DNA of 64,000 nt, taken from NCBI RefSeq assembly GCF_902635505.1, contig NC_045427.1:87961960-88025959 (forward strand), in the 5' to 3' direction. The notes beneath the pieces were generated by a model that was not told the DNA's origin, searched no databases, and saw only the letters and a list, made by a program, of their open reading frames with translations. Below are positions 24,301 to 35,912 of this stretch, piece by piece; the first letter of the stretch is position 1, and each line of letters starts with the position of its first letter. The DNA is from Sarcophilus harrisii. Its lineage: Eukaryota; Chordata; Mammalia; Dasyuromorphia; Dasyuridae. The translations under genes and the position numbers were made by a program.

Positions 24301-27300
24301 AGTCTTGGAAAATTATCCAGTAATTGAAAGTTTAAAAATATAAGGAAGAATTAAGTTATTTTTTTTTTTATTACAGTTGGATTGGCATTGAACTGAAACA
24401 CAAAACAAGAGAGAAACCTTTTGATAGTACCATCTTAAAAAAGTAAGTCTTATTAAAGTCCATGTCTTATACATATTTAAGAGCTTAGTATATGGCTTTT
24501 CATTTATTCATTAAAATGATTAATTATTTGTAAAATTAAGCCTTTGAACTGAATCATCTTTAAGATCTATTGTAGCACTGACATTCTATATTTACCAAAT
24601 AATGTTGTTTAAAAACTTATGACTTCATGTTGTTCTATAAGAGGTAAATATTTCTTGTAACAAGTTGTTTATGATGCTTGTAAAAATTAAAAATAGCACC
24701 TTACTTTAATAGGTTAATTTAGCAAGCACTTTGGTCTTGGAGAAGTATAACTATTGTGTCAATAAAATGTTGCTGCTTATAATTTTGTATTGTAAAATAG
24801 CTGTTTTATAACTGACTTTTAATTCTTACAGTGCTCTCATAAAGGAATTTGAGCATCGTTATCAACTGAACCAGAAATATATCAAAGAAATTACGGTAAT
24901 ATATTTTCTTCCTGTTGCAAACTATCTTTGAAAGAACAGGCAAGTTTTAGCAAATATGTGATAATATAGCTGGGTACAGTAGATAAACTACTAGATTTGG
25001 AGACAGGAAGACATGGATTCAAATCTTTCCTCTGACACTTAAAAGCTATATGCCCATGGGCAAATCACTCAATGCCTTTTAGTTTTTAATAACTCTGGAA
25101 AAAACTCATTCACTAAGTTATAACTGGCTTGTCATCTGTGTTAAGTACTTCATTCTAATTTTGTAGTCTTTATTTTTGATTTCCATATATTTTTTACATC
25201 TAAAAGTATAGTGATTCTTGGATTTCAAAGAATATAACATATTCAGGGGGAAAAAAATGAAAGAATATAACATTCAGGGAAAAAAGTTCAGACAATTCAC
25301 CCTGATTAGACAGAAATATTTTCATGAACTGATGATATAGATAACCACTGAGACAAAAAATACTGCTTTTCTTGTTCACCTTTCCCATAGAAATAATCTT
25401 TCAAGTATCATTTCCCTCCCCTAGTCTCTAAAACATCCTGCTCTCTCTCTAGAAAACATAGTAGTTCTTTGAAACTTGTTACATTTCCCTTTTCCCCCAC
25501 CCCCCCAGCTTATATATGTTCTTTGTGGGTATTAAGTAACCATTATATTCTTATTAAGGATGTATTCTAATTTAGAGTTTTAAAAAATGTATCAAAGATA
25601 ATTTCTGCTTTTCCCAAGAGTATTCTTTTTATAGCTTCCCATCTGTGAACTAGACAGTCAAAATGATTCATTCCAAGTTGTCATTGAAAAAATGCTTAAT
25701 GTAGTAAATATCTGAGGCAGGATTTGAACCCATATTTTACAACTCCAAATTTAGCCCTCTATCCATTATTCTACACCATAGGACATTTGGAAGAGATAAC
25801 ATTATTCCTTTCTTTGCCATCAAGTAGGAGACTGAATTTGGATTTAGCACTTTACCTATGCCACACTTAGGATAATTTGAAATGAAAAGGATATTACTTG
25901 TTCAAATAAGCCATATAGTCTATAATAATTTTTATTGTGGTAGCAAACACTGCATTTCTTTCATGACAGAAGTTTTTATTGTTAATTATAATTAACTTTT
26001 AAACTTTTAGAGAGCCATTTGCTCTAAACCACATGTAGTGTATTTAAAGATAACACATTTCTTTAAAAAAAAAAAAAAAAAAAAAAAAAGCTTTGGGGCC
26101 GTTAGTTGATATAGTGGATAGAGGACCAGCCCTGAAGTCAGGAGGACCTGAGTTCAAATGTGGCTTCAGACACTTAACACTTCCTAGCTGTGTGACCCTG
26201 GGCAAGTCACTTAAGTCCAATTGCCTCAGGGGGGGGAAATCGATTTTAGGAGGAAAGGAACCCACGTGTGCAAAAATGTTTGTGGCAGCCCTTTTTGTAG
26301 TGGCTAGAAACTGGAAACTAAGTGGATGCCCATCAGTTAGGAATAGTTGAATAAATTATGGTATATGAATGTTACAAAATATTATTCTTCTATCAGAAAC
26401 GATCAGCAGGATGATTTCAGAGAAGCTTGGAGAGACTTACACAAATTGAGGCTGAGTGAAGTGAACAGAACCAGGAGATCTTTGTTCATAGCAACAAGAA
26501 AATTATATGAAGATCAATTCTAATGGACATGGTTCTTTCAACAGTGAGATGACTCAGGCCAGTTCCATTGATCTTGTGATGAAGAGAGCCATCTACACTC
26601 AGAGAGAGGACTGTGGGAACTGAGTGTGGATCACAACATAGCATTTTCACTCTTTTTGTTGTTTTTTTCTTGCATTTTGTTTTCTTTCTCATTTTTTTCT
26701 TTTTTGATCTGATTTTTCTTGTATAGCACAACAGCTGTATAAATATGTATACATATATTGGATGTAACATATCTTTTTATCATGTTTAACATATATTAGA
26801 TTATTTACTATCTAGAGATAGGGGTGGGGGAGCATGGAAATTTGGATCATAAGATTTTGCAAGTTGCATTGTTGAAAAATTATCCATGTCTTGAAAATAA
26901 AAAACTTTAATAATAAAAAAATAGCTTTTTTATGTTAAAAATCTATGCAGAGATAGTTTTCAACATTCATACTTGCAAAACCTTGTGTTCTGAATTTTTT
27001 CTTCCTCCCTTTCCCTCATCTCCTCTCCCAGATAACAAGTAATCCAGTGTATGTTAAACATGTGCAATTCTTCTATACATATTTCCATAATTATCGTACT
27101 GCACAAGAAAAATCAAATCAAAAAGGGGGGAAAATGAGAAGAAAACAAAAAGCAAGCAAATAACAAAAAAGGTGAAAATATTATGTTGTATCACAGCATT
27201 TCACAATTCCAATAGTTATTTATTAATTATTTCAATGGAGAAGAGCAACTGCAAATGATTCAAAAGTCATAGAATTTAATGACAGAAATGTCACAATAAA

Positions 27301-30300
27301 CACTGTGGTTTTGGTTGCTAATTATATTTACTTGATCTTTAGTCTCTTTTTTTTTTTTTTTCCAGTATGAGAATGATATTATCACTATTGAACTGATGCA
27401 AAATGGTACCGAAAAGAGATCCAATGATGTGGACATAGTTGACGTGGCTTATTATTTTGAGAAAGATGTGAGTATGACTGGCTGCATTATTCTGAAGCAT
27501 TATTTTGACAATATCACTCAAGAAAAGAAGGAAAGGGGAGGAATTAATATGCTTTTAGTCAAATTAATATTAAAAGCATTCTAGCTACTACCTCCAGGCT
27601 CTATTTCTTCTCATTCTTCAAAATCATCCCCTTGATGTAGTCAGTTTAGTCTTTTTATTGTTTTTTCCTACACCAAAGAAAGTCATGGGTACTTAAAGTT
27701 AGGAAATGTTCTATATATGAATTTGCTAGTGCCATTTTAGTCTAATATCATCTCCTCCTCCTCTATTACATCCTTCAAATAACTATGTTAGACTCCATTA
27801 ATTCTTAACCATTCCCTGAAAAATCTTGTGCAACATCATTCAGCATATAAATAGATACACAATTTATTATACTGTCTCTTAATCATCTGTCATATGTACA
27901 TGTGTATATTTTGTTTCCAATTAGATCTATGAATTTTTTAAGGGTACAGAGACATATTTTTATCTTCTTTTATGCTTCCTCTTACCTGTAGAGCCCCTGG
28001 TGCAGGGAGTAAAATGTGTAGGACGCATGTAAAAAATTTCACTTATTATTCAATTTGGTGTTAAAATACTAATGATGTTTGGCAATGATTCTTTCTAAAC
28101 TTTTAAAAAATGTTTTCTTTCCAATATAGGTAAAAGGCGAATCTCTCTTTTATTCCAGTAAACTTAATCTTGACATAAATGGTGAAATGCTTGACCTGGA
28201 TCCTGCTCAAACTTTAATCTATTATCTGGATGAAAAGGCACCTGAATTTTCAATGCAAGGACTACAAGCTGGTATTATTGCTGTCATAGTAGTTGTCGTT
28301 CTAGCACTTGTAGCTGGCATTGTTGTGTTGGTAAGTAAGAATAAGTACCAATGTCCCAAGTATAATTTCAGTAGCTTCTATGTGACAGTTATTTTCATTT
28401 TCAAATGGAGCAGCTGAAGTAACGATATTCAATCTGGTTGTAAAGTTTTAATAATTAATCCTATATGATTACTATTTTCTTAGTCTTAGTATGAGATAAT
28501 CACTCTCCGTAAGAAAAGAAACTTTGTTTTATGTGTGTTGTAGGAGAGGAAATAGACTATAACCACAGTCTTTATATTTATTTTATTTTGCCAAAAAGCA
28601 GCAAATACAAATACTCTTCTCCCACTTAAAACATCTTAACTCACGAGCAAAAAAAAAAAAAAAAGAGAACCAGACAATCCGAAACTCCCAAATCATCTAC
28701 CCTTGCTAAATTCAAGCTATTACATGATAATATTAATAGCTCACAGGTAGCAGTCATACTTACAGAAAATTTGATCCTTACAATAAGTCTGTGAGTTTGG
28801 TGCTATTTCCCCCATTTTAGAGTTGAGGAAACTGAGAGTGAGAGAGACTGATTGACTTGAGGTCATATAACTAATAACTTGTCTTGAGGTTAAATTTGAG
28901 CTCAAATCTTTTACCAGATCCAGCATCTAAGCCACTTCCTCAAGGAGAGGATAAAAGGGGTTAAGTGTTATATCATGAAAACTAAGTAAATTCTCTCTGT
29001 AAGTCATATATCTACATACATATTTATATACATATGTAGATACACTATAAAGAATTTGGACATTGGCTCCCATATATTGAAAATGACATTTTTAGTATTA
29101 TACCCCTTTTGCCATTTTTATACAACAAAATCATTTAGATATTCTGTGGAATTTGTAATAATGGACTTTGACCTTTAAGCATGACTATCCTCAGTTTTCA
29201 GTTTTATTTGAAAATGTTATGCCTTTACTAGAAGCAATTTTTACTTAACAGTTCCTATTTTTCTGAAAAGTCGGCTTAGTCTGTTACTTATGGTATTTAC
29301 AATAATAGTGTAATTAGATTAAATATAAAATTGTTCAATTATGAACCCTTTAATAGAATTTAATAATGTGGTTATAGCCTGCTGATGTGTAACTATTCTT
29401 TGACTAAATATTAAACAGTTTTCTAAAATTATTGAATATCTTCATTTAGGTTATGTCCAGGAAGAAAAGGAAGACAAAATATGAGAAAGCTGAAGTAAGT
29501 TGATCATTAATTAAATTCATTTTAAGGTATTAGTAATAATAACAATAGCAATTATATAGACCTTTACAATTTTCAAAGGACTATACATGTTGTTTTTGCC
29601 CTCACAACAACTCTCACAGATAGGTGCTATCATTTCCCCAATTTGCAGATAGAGACACTAAGAAAAATGTAGGTTTATATGACTTGATGATGATTACACA
29701 GCCAATAAATGTTTGAGGTGAGAATTAAACTGAGATCTTCCTCATTCAAGATCTAGTGCTCTGTCCCATTTCACTACCTAATTACCAAATAACATGATAT
29801 ACAGTAGAAAGAAGCTTTGATGTTAGAGTCACAGGACATTGGACTAGTTGGTCTGTAAAATCCCTTTTAGCTCTAAATCTATGATCTCACGAATTTGTAG
29901 AATAATTTATTAAACAACTTTCTATTGGTTAAATTAGAGAATGGTCCAGACATACAAACAGATTCCAGTGACCCCACGAGAATATTATTCTAGGAGTTTG
30001 TGCCTAATAATGAATGCTCTTGTCTAAATCCCCCTTACATAAAACCCAAAAGGAATATCTTTTATGGGGTTCTGTTCTAATGTTCTAGCAGTTATACTGG
30101 AATAGCATTAGATTAGGAGGTCCATAATATTATGCTTGATGTCACTCCCCAGTGGATCCCTTCTTAGTAGCGAAGAAGTATACAGTTAAACAAAACAAGT
30201 CAGCACATTAACCATATTTAACAGCATATGCCTTTTTCCATACAACTGTCAGTAACTTGGTAGGAGTTCTGATCTTTCTGTATTGTTTTCCCTTGTATTT

Positions 30301-33300
30301 ATATGGGGTAAGGGAGGCGGTAGGGAAGGTGGGGGACAGTACATGTTGTTCACTTTGTTCTTCAAGCTTTTATTTTAACAACCCTTCTCAGCTTTTTTTG
30401 AATTCTTTCTATAGCACAATATTCCATTACGTTTCATTTGCCAAATATTTCAGCCATTCATCAATCAACATCTATCCATTTTGAATAGAGATACTTTTTC
30501 TTAAACAGTGATCCTTTGATGAGATCTAATTAATGAAGTCAAATGTAGCTAAGGTGAAATATGATTAGCTTTAAACTAATGGAGAAATACTTGGAATAGA
30601 TGGATTTAATTTAGGGCATGATTATTTTTGGTATTGTATGATGTACTGTTAATTATAAATGTCCAAAACTGTTTACAAACTTTTTTTGCTTACTTGGGAT
30701 TGAACTTGATTTCTGATGATTTATGGACATTTCACAGATGAGGAAACCGAAGTCTTGCCTCAGGATTTCATAGCTGTGGGACTTCTTAAGTCCTTCTGAT
30801 TGATGTTCTAGGGAGATGTGTAAAGCATTGCTTTTTTTCACTAAATATATTAGGCTGAAAGCATCATTGGAAGATCATGAGATCACTGATTTAGTTACAG
30901 AGAATCATGTTTTAGAAGGTTTCCAAAGTGTTTTACTCACAGTAACCCGATGATTCTTTCAATGACTTCCATTTCACAGATAAGAAAACTAAAGTTTAGA
31001 GAAGTGATGTGACTTACCTATACTCATAGAGATAAATGATAGAGCTTGAAATTTTTTATATCGGAGCAGTTGGTTGGCAGAGTGGCCACTTGGCAGACTG
31101 CTGGGCCTAGATCAGGAAGAGTTGAGTTCTAATGTGGACTCAAACACTATGGGCAAGTCATCTGGAAAAGGAAGTGGCAAACCATGCGATATCTTTGCCA
31201 ATTATATCCCAAAGAGATCTTAAAGGAGGGAAAGGGACCCACATGTGCAGAAATGTTTGTGGCAGCCCTTTTTTGTAGTGGCAAGAAACTGGAAACTAAG
31301 TGGATGCCCATCAGTTGGAGAATGGCTGAATGAATTATGGTATATGAATATTATGGAATATTATTGTTCTATAAGAAATGATGAGCAGGCTTAAAGCCTG
31401 TAAAGACTTAAATGAACTCATGCTGATTGAAGTGAATAGAACCAGAAGATCATTGTACACGGCAACAACAAGATTAAATGATGATCAATTCCAATGGACG
31501 TGGCTCTTTCTAAATTAATATTTAGATGATTCAGACTAGTTCCAATTATTTTCTTGTGATTAAGAGAGCCATTTATACCCAGAGAGAAGCCTGTGGGAAC
31601 CAAGTGTGGAATACAACATAGCTTTTTCACTCTTTTTGTTGTTGTTTGCTTGCATTTTATTTTCTTTGTCATTTTCTTCCTGTTTGATTTGATACTGCTT
31701 GTGCAGCAAGATAATTGTATAAATATCTATGCCTATATGGAGTTTAACATATTTTTACCATGTTTAATATATATTGGATTACTTGATATCTATGGAAGGG
31801 GTGGGGGGAATTGGAATGTAAAGTTTTGCAAGGGTTAATGTTGAAAAATTATCCATGCATATCTTTTGAAAATTAAAAAGCTTTAATACAAAAAAGAAAG
31901 ATATATTTGCCAAGAAAACCCCAAATGGGGTCATGAAAAATTAGATAAAATTGAAACAAAACAAAATCTGTCCTGCCATGCCCTGTTGTTTCCCAGGTAC
32001 TATTTGGGTAATTTTGAAAAGGGGGCCTTAGTTTCCTCATTTGTAAACTGAGAAAATTCATCTAGACAAGGTTCATTCAAATTCTAAACGTTCTACAAAT
32101 CTGTGATAATTTATTAGCAGCCTTCCAGCCATCAGCTGTAATGCTATTAGTAATGTTTAAGTCTTTCATTATCATGAAAAATTGAAGTTATTGATCCATT
32201 TTCTGAATTTTTATATTACTGTATTTTGGGGACATTCATAATAACTTTGTTTATGTTTGAGTTGTTTATAAAGACAGGTCACTGATATATGAAGCTTTGT
32301 AGTTTATGAAGTATTGTCTCACAAAAGCGTTATTGTACCCTTTTTGTAGATGAAGAAATTAAGGCTTTAGGAGCTTAAATGAATTGTCTAAACTTTTTAT
32401 GGCTAGTAAGTGGCAGAACTTAAATTTTTTTTTATAATTTAAAAATTTTTTATAATAGCTTTTTATTTTTCAAAACACATGCAAAAATAGTTTTCAACAT
32501 TCACCTTTGCAAATCCTCATGTTCCAAATTTTTCTCTCCACTTCCCCTTCTTCCTTAGATAGTAAATAATCCAATATAGGTTAAACATGTTCTTCTAAAC
32601 ATTTGCATATTTATCATGGCTGCACAAGAAAAATCAGCTCAAAAGGGGAAAAATGAGAAAGAAAAAAAAATAAGCTAGCAAACAACAACAATTAAAAAGG
32701 TGAAAATATTTTGTTGTGATCCACATTTAGTCCCCATAGTCCTCTCTGGATGCAAATGACTGTCCATCACAAGACTTTTGGAATTGGTCTGAAATACCTC
32801 GTTATTGAAAAGAGCCAAGTCTATCACAGTTAATCATCACAGAATCTCGTTATTGCAGTATACGATGTTCTCTTGGTTCTACTCACTTCACTTAACATCA
32901 TTTCATGTCAGTCTCTCCAGGCCTTTCTGAAATCATCCTGCTGATCATCTCTTAGAACAGTAATATTCCATTATATTCATATGTCATAACCTATTCAGCC
33001 ATTCCCTAACTTATGGGCATCCACTCAGTTTCCAGTTCCTTGCCACTGCAAAAAGGGCAGCTACAAACATTTTTGCATATATGCGTTCTTTCCCTTTTTT
33101 GTGATATGGACCCAGTAGAGACACTGTTGGATCAAAGGTATGGACAGTTTCATAGCCCTTTGGGCATAGTTCTAAATTGCTCTTCAAAATGTTTTGATCA
33201 GTGGAACCTAAATTTAAACTATTTTCTTAACTGTTCAGTATTCAGTCTACTGGACTTAATGAACCCTTAATGAAACAAGGAATATTCAATTTCATATTCT

Positions 33301-33460
33301 TACAGTCTTTTGTGTATATTAGGTATGTCAATAAATATTGAGTTAAAATTATTGTAAATGAGAGGAATTTGATTTTTGATGACATACAAACTTTGTCCAC
33401 TTTTTTCCTACCTCGCAGATAAAGGAGATGGGTGAATTTCACAGAGAACCTTCCGCATAA
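21290..33460 (+). CDS. EPCAM: EPCAM, epithelial cell adhesion molecule (complete, 9 coding exons)
   Basis: Type I membrane glycoprotein of epithelia that mediates cell-cell adhesion, binds claudins and signals through its proteolytically released tail. Joining 21290-21365, 23056-23160, 23870-24110, 24377-24442, 24832-24895, 27366-27467, 28130-28330, 29450-29494 and 33419-33460 gives 942 bp, 313 residues plus TAA, with GT/AG at every intron. Visible order: signal peptide (about residues 1-23); six-Cys N-motif (27, 29, 37, 45, 47, 58); thyroglobulin type-1 domain with Cys 65, 98, 109, 115, 117, 134 and CWCV at 115-118; C-terminal ectodomain; transmembrane helix about 265-286; tail [20 protein letters not shown] and a few more residues. 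N-glycosylation sequons lie at 36, 110 and 197; the sequon I recall at human N74 is absent here. The start is the only ATG giving a signal peptide and has a good Kozak context (gccATGG). Nothing is broken. MSH2 follows about 15 kb downstream on the same strand, as in other mammals. Confidence 0.97.
22034..22089 (+). repeat. GGGCT/GAGCT pentamer array in EPCAM intron 1
   Basis: About eleven tandem pentamers, mostly GGGCT with GAGCT, GGGTT and GTGCT variants. This resembles immunoglobulin switch-repeat units. It lies about 0.7 kb downstream of the EPCAM start codon in G-rich intron DNA. Confidence 0.85.
22470..22655 (+). mobile_element. L2 3' end, sense, in EPCAM intron 1
   Basis: tctttatgtccccagcgttt, agcacatttcgtggtgcata and tgaagtaggtgcttcataca match the L2 terminus. 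Confidence 0.55.
23056..23160 (+). CDS. EPCAM: EPCAM exon 2
   Basis: Encodes residues 26-60 with all six cysteines of the N-terminal motif, and an NCT sequon at residue 36. The acceptor is cctag and the donor gtgagt. It is 105 bp, one codon shorter than my recollection of human, which accounts for the 313- versus 314-residue protein. Confidence 0.94.
23870..24110 (+). CDS. EPCAM: EPCAM exon 3 (thyroglobulin type-1 domain)
   Basis: 241 bp, residues 61-140 plus two bases. It carries CLLMKAEM, the loop GRRKRPEG (residues 78-85), [10 protein letters not shown] and the diagnostic [19 protein letters not shown]. The acceptor is caaag and the donor gtaagt. The loop corresponds to the one cleaved by matriptase-type proteases in human EpCAM. 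Confidence 0.96.
24377..24442 (+). CDS. EPCAM: EPCAM exon 4
   Basis: 66 bp, encoding [20 protein letters not shown] and two further residues, the start of the C-terminal ectodomain. Acceptor ttacag, donor gtaagt. Confidence 0.93.
24832..24895 (+). CDS. EPCAM: EPCAM exon 5
   Basis: 64 bp, encoding [22 protein letters not shown]. Acceptor cttacag, donor gtaata. It restores phase 0 before exon 6. Confidence 0.92.
24967..25145 (+). mobile_element. tRNA-type SINE, sense, in EPCAM intron 5
   Basis: tagatttggagacaggaaga, catggattcaaatctttcct and gggcaaatcactcaatgcct show the head and B-box of a marsupial CORE/tRNA SINE. Confidence 0.6.
26064..26232 (+). mobile_element. WSINE/SINE1-type SINE, sense, in EPCAM intron 5
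   Basis: An A26 run, then gtggatagaggaccagccct, gaagtcaggaggacctgagt, tagctgtgtgaccctgggca. It ends in gcctcagggggggg rather than a poly(A) tail and abuts an L1 fragment directly. Confidence 0.75.
26236..26925 (+). mobile_element. L1 3' end, sense, in EPCAM intron 5
   Basis: tgtttgtggcagccctttttgt-type ORF2 end, gatgatttcagagaagcttg, then the 3' UTR and a tail ending aataaaaaactttaataata. It meets an antisense L1 tail at about 26926. Confidence 0.8.
26926..27205 (-). mobile_element. L1 3' end, antisense, in EPCAM intron 5
   Basis: gatagttttcaacattcata, gcaaaaccttgtgttctga, tccagtgtatgttaaacatg. Tail-to-tail with the preceding L1, about 160 bp before exon 6. Confidence 0.75.
27366..27467 (+). 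CDS. EPCAM: EPCAM exon 6
   Basis: 102 bp, residues 185-218. Contains an NGT sequon (197-199) and the conserved [15 protein letters not shown]. Acceptor tttccag after a long T tract, donor gtgagt. A tail-to-tail pair of L1 fragments ends about 160 bp upstream. Confidence 0.95.
28130..28330 (+). CDS. EPCAM: EPCAM exon 7 (membrane-proximal ectodomain and transmembrane helix)
   Basis: 201 bp, residues 219-285. Conserved [27 protein letters not shown] and the helix [20 protein letters not shown]. The ADAM/gamma-secretase processing region of EpCAM lies here in the human protein. Acceptor tatag, donor gtaagt. Confidence 0.96.
28760..28940 (-). mobile_element. MIR/THER1 SINE, antisense, in EPCAM intron 7
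   Basis: ttagagttgaggaaactgag, gacttgaggtcatataacta and a reversed tRNA-like end (ccagatccagcatctaagcc). Confidence 0.6.
29450..29494 (+). CDS. EPCAM: EPCAM exon 8 (juxtamembrane tail)
   Basis: 45 bp, encoding [15 protein letters not shown], a basic stop-transfer segment and the first half of the cytoplasmic tail. Acceptor catttag, donor gtaagt. Confidence 0.95.
29530..29795 (-). mobile_element. THER1/MIR SINE, antisense, in EPCAM intron 8
   Basis: Near full-length reversed MIR: aataataacaatagcaatta, ccctcacaacaactctcaca, gatagagacactaagaaaaa, gatctagtgctctgtcccat. Confidence 0.65.
31063..31975 (+). mobile_element. MAR1 SINE, sense, split by an L1 insertion
   Basis: Left part 31063-31200 (tgctgggcctagatcaggaa, gaagtggcaaaccatgcgat). 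Right part 31900-31975 (gccaagaaaaccccaaatgg, ggtcatgaaaaattagataa), the RTE/BovB-like tail. The L1 at 31201-31899 sits between duplicated copies of gatatctttgcca. Confidence 0.8.
31201..31899 (+). mobile_element. L1 3' end, sense, inserted into a MAR1 SINE
   Basis: Starts attatatcccaaagagatct, continues with the ORF2 end and 3' UTR, and ends in an A-rich tail. Target-site duplication gatatctttgcca at 31188-31200 and gatatatttgcca at 31900-31912, one mismatch. In EPCAM intron 8. Confidence 0.88.
32430..33225 (-). mobile_element. L1 3' end, antisense, in EPCAM intron 8
   Basis: agttttcaacattcaccttt, caggcctttctgaaatcatc, gaacagtaatattccattat, ggacccagtagagacactgt. It ends about 190 bp before exon 9, with the same orientation as the L1 at 36235-36990. 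Confidence 0.8.
33419..33460 (+). CDS. EPCAM: EPCAM exon 9 (C-terminus and stop)
   Basis: Encodes [13 protein letters not shown] followed by TAA (human ends IKEMGEMHRELNA). The acceptor is ctcgcag. It is preceded by a roughly 3.9 kb intron loaded with L1 and MAR1 insertions. Confidence 0.95.
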   Translation: MKEMGEFHREPSA

Positions 33461-33940
33461 CTGCCAAAATGGGAAGATATCAAGAAGAAAAAATAGATCT
33501 TGACGCTGTATGTGTGGCCATGGAAAAAAGGAAATCTTTCCAGATTAATAATGTTGCTAGGATCTATTATAACCTAGGGTTCAGAAATGCAGAATGAGCG
33601 TAGATTGTTAAGAAGTGGGATTTATTTATTACTCAAGATATGAGTAATTCAAAAATTTTGGCTATCCATATCTTAAAAAGTTGAGCCACTACAAATTATT
33701 CAAATATACATTTTCTTACTCAAAAACTAGACAACAGGAGTTTAAGCAGATGTGCTTATATGATATGAAAATTAATACTTTAAATATATTTCCATGATAG
33801 GATTTTAATTTCACACTTTTATTTGTAAATGAAAGCTTAACTTTTGGTAATGTTTTTTGTTTGTCTTGTATATATTTTTTGTTTTTAATTTCCTTAGTTT
33901 TTTTATGAACCATAAGATAAACAAAGTTGTTCAAAATTGA
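33461..33940 (+). other. EPCAM: EPCAM 3' UTR, approximate end
   Basis: AT-rich non-repetitive sequence after the stop codon. The stretch around 33899-33921 (tttttatgaaccataagata) resembles the remembered end of the human 3' UTR (tttttatgagctatgaaata). This places a GATAAA hexamer at 33916-33921 where human has AATAAA. The cleavage site is inferred, not seen. Confidence 0.4.
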
Positions 33941-34687
33941 ATATCCCATTTTTTTATTTATCTGAAATCAAGGTATCAATTTCTACAAAGTACCAATCAA
34001 TCTTAAGCTACTGGATAATTTGTAATATTCAGACATCTGAATGTCAGAAATGAATGATATGTTTCATGGACAAACTGAAGTTTCTCCTCTACGTGATATT
34101 TGCTTTTTATTTAAAACAAAAGTCAAAATTACTTTAAAAAAAAAAAAAAAAAAAAAGGGAGAGAGTGGGAAATGAACCTTGGGGAAGAACTTAAGGGGAA
34201 GGATTTTTGAGACAAAAACTAGATAAGTGACTTCAAATGAGTGATTTATTATATTAAAGTTTCTTCAGATTTTTGTTACTAAACAGTTCCGATGAAAAAA
34301 ACATAGCTGACTCCCCAAATACCCAGGGTAGATTGTCTAAATTATAGATGTCCTTATGTATTTTGTTTTTGCTCTCAGATTTTTTTTTAAAGCAAGATAC
34401 TTCAGTATCTTCCAGGAGGATAGCAAAGTAGGTTACATTTAATTTAAAATGAGCTGTGTTATAAAGAGTCATTTGAATGAACTCTGAAGTGCCAGATCTT
34501 GGATTCAAATTCTGCTTTTTGACAAAAGTGGCCTTGAGCAAGTCACTTCATTCCAGGATTTTTTCCCTTTATTTATTGTACCTGACACACAGTAGCCCTT
34601 AAATGTTTATTAATTGATTCCTTTGTAAAGTGAGGCTTTTGAACCAAATGACCTCTAATGTCCATTTTAACTGATAATTTGGTACCT

Positions 34688-34870
34688 TAAGCCAGGACTT
34701 CTTAAAATTTTTCTACTTGTAACACCTTTTTACAACCTTGGGTATTAGGTATATAAAATAACTTTGCAAATCAAACATTTACTAATAATAAACCATAATT
34801 TTTGTGACCCCCACATTCAGTTACATGACCCACATGGGGTGGTGATCCATAGTTTAAGAAGCTTTCTTTT
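34688..34870. mobile_element. Probable non-autonomous hAT-like DNA element (copy 1)
   Basis: Ends are near-inverted: ggacttcttaaaat at the left and atagtttaagaagcttt at the right. The internal block atcaaacatttactaataat and gacccccacattcag is shared with 37000-37185. Target-site duplication not resolved. Confidence 0.4.
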
Positions 34871-35667
34871 TAAAAGGTGTCAAACAAGTTAAACACAGAA
34901 TATATCTATTACATTCATTAAATGGTAGTGGATTTAACCCAAATACTATCTGGTTAGCCACCAGGGTTGGGGAGTTCAAAGAGCTTTTAACCTGTCAACA
35001 AGAAAATCAGAGATAACAAAGGAAGTAACTCTGAAACAACTGGAATTACTTTTATTTTCATTGTATGCCCTGTGAGTAACAGAATATAACAATCAATTAG
35101 CACACCACCAAATTAAGGACGAAAGCCACCAACCTTATAATTACATAACTAAATTTCAATTTATTCATTCCTTTATCAGTTAACATGAAATTTTCAAAAA
35201 ATTGTTAGTAATAACATTTATACAAATTTTAAAAGTTACAGAGTAACCCCTTTCCAGTTATTTGAAGTAGGTGGCATGAGCATCATTTCAATTTTAAAGA
35301 TGAGGAAATGGATTAACCATATCAATAGAACTAAGAACCCAGTTCTGATTCCAAGTAGGGTATTTTCTACTATATTGCCTTTAAAAAAAATCCTACCAGT
35401 TTGAGAAGATAATTCACCACTAGCCATTCCTTATGTCCCCATCCATAAACAAAGGACTTAAACTTCTACTTTGTTATGCACTCCAAAAATAGTTTAGTCG
35501 ATTTTGGTGTTGCTATACGAAGGGTATCTCATCAAATAAAATGTTAACAAAAAGTTAATGTTTTTGATGTAATGGGAAGTATATCTTAAAAGATAACTAA
35601 ATATAAAAGCAGCATTCGTGTGTGTATATATATGTATATATATACATACACATGTAAACATATGTAT

Positions 35668-35912
35668 AAACTAGGTGGTACATTGAGTGCTGGGCCTGGA
35701 GTCAGAAAGAGTTGCCTTTCTGAATTCAAATCTGCCTCAGACACTAGCAATGTCATTCTAGGCAAGTCACTGGCCTCCTGTTTGCCTCAGTTTCCTCATC
35801 TGTAAAATGAGCTGGAGAAGGAAATGACACAACCACACCAATATCATTGCCAAGAAAACTCCATGTGGGGTCATGAAGAGTTGGACATGATGGAAAATAA
35901 CTGAACAGTACC
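35668..35912 (+). mobile_element. MAR1 SINE, sense
   Basis: tgctgggcctggagtcagaa, gtttcctcatctgtaaaatg, agctggagaaggaaatgaca, gccaagaaaactccatgtgg, ggtcatgaagagttggacat: tRNA head, CORE, RTE/BovB tail. Confidence 0.85.
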
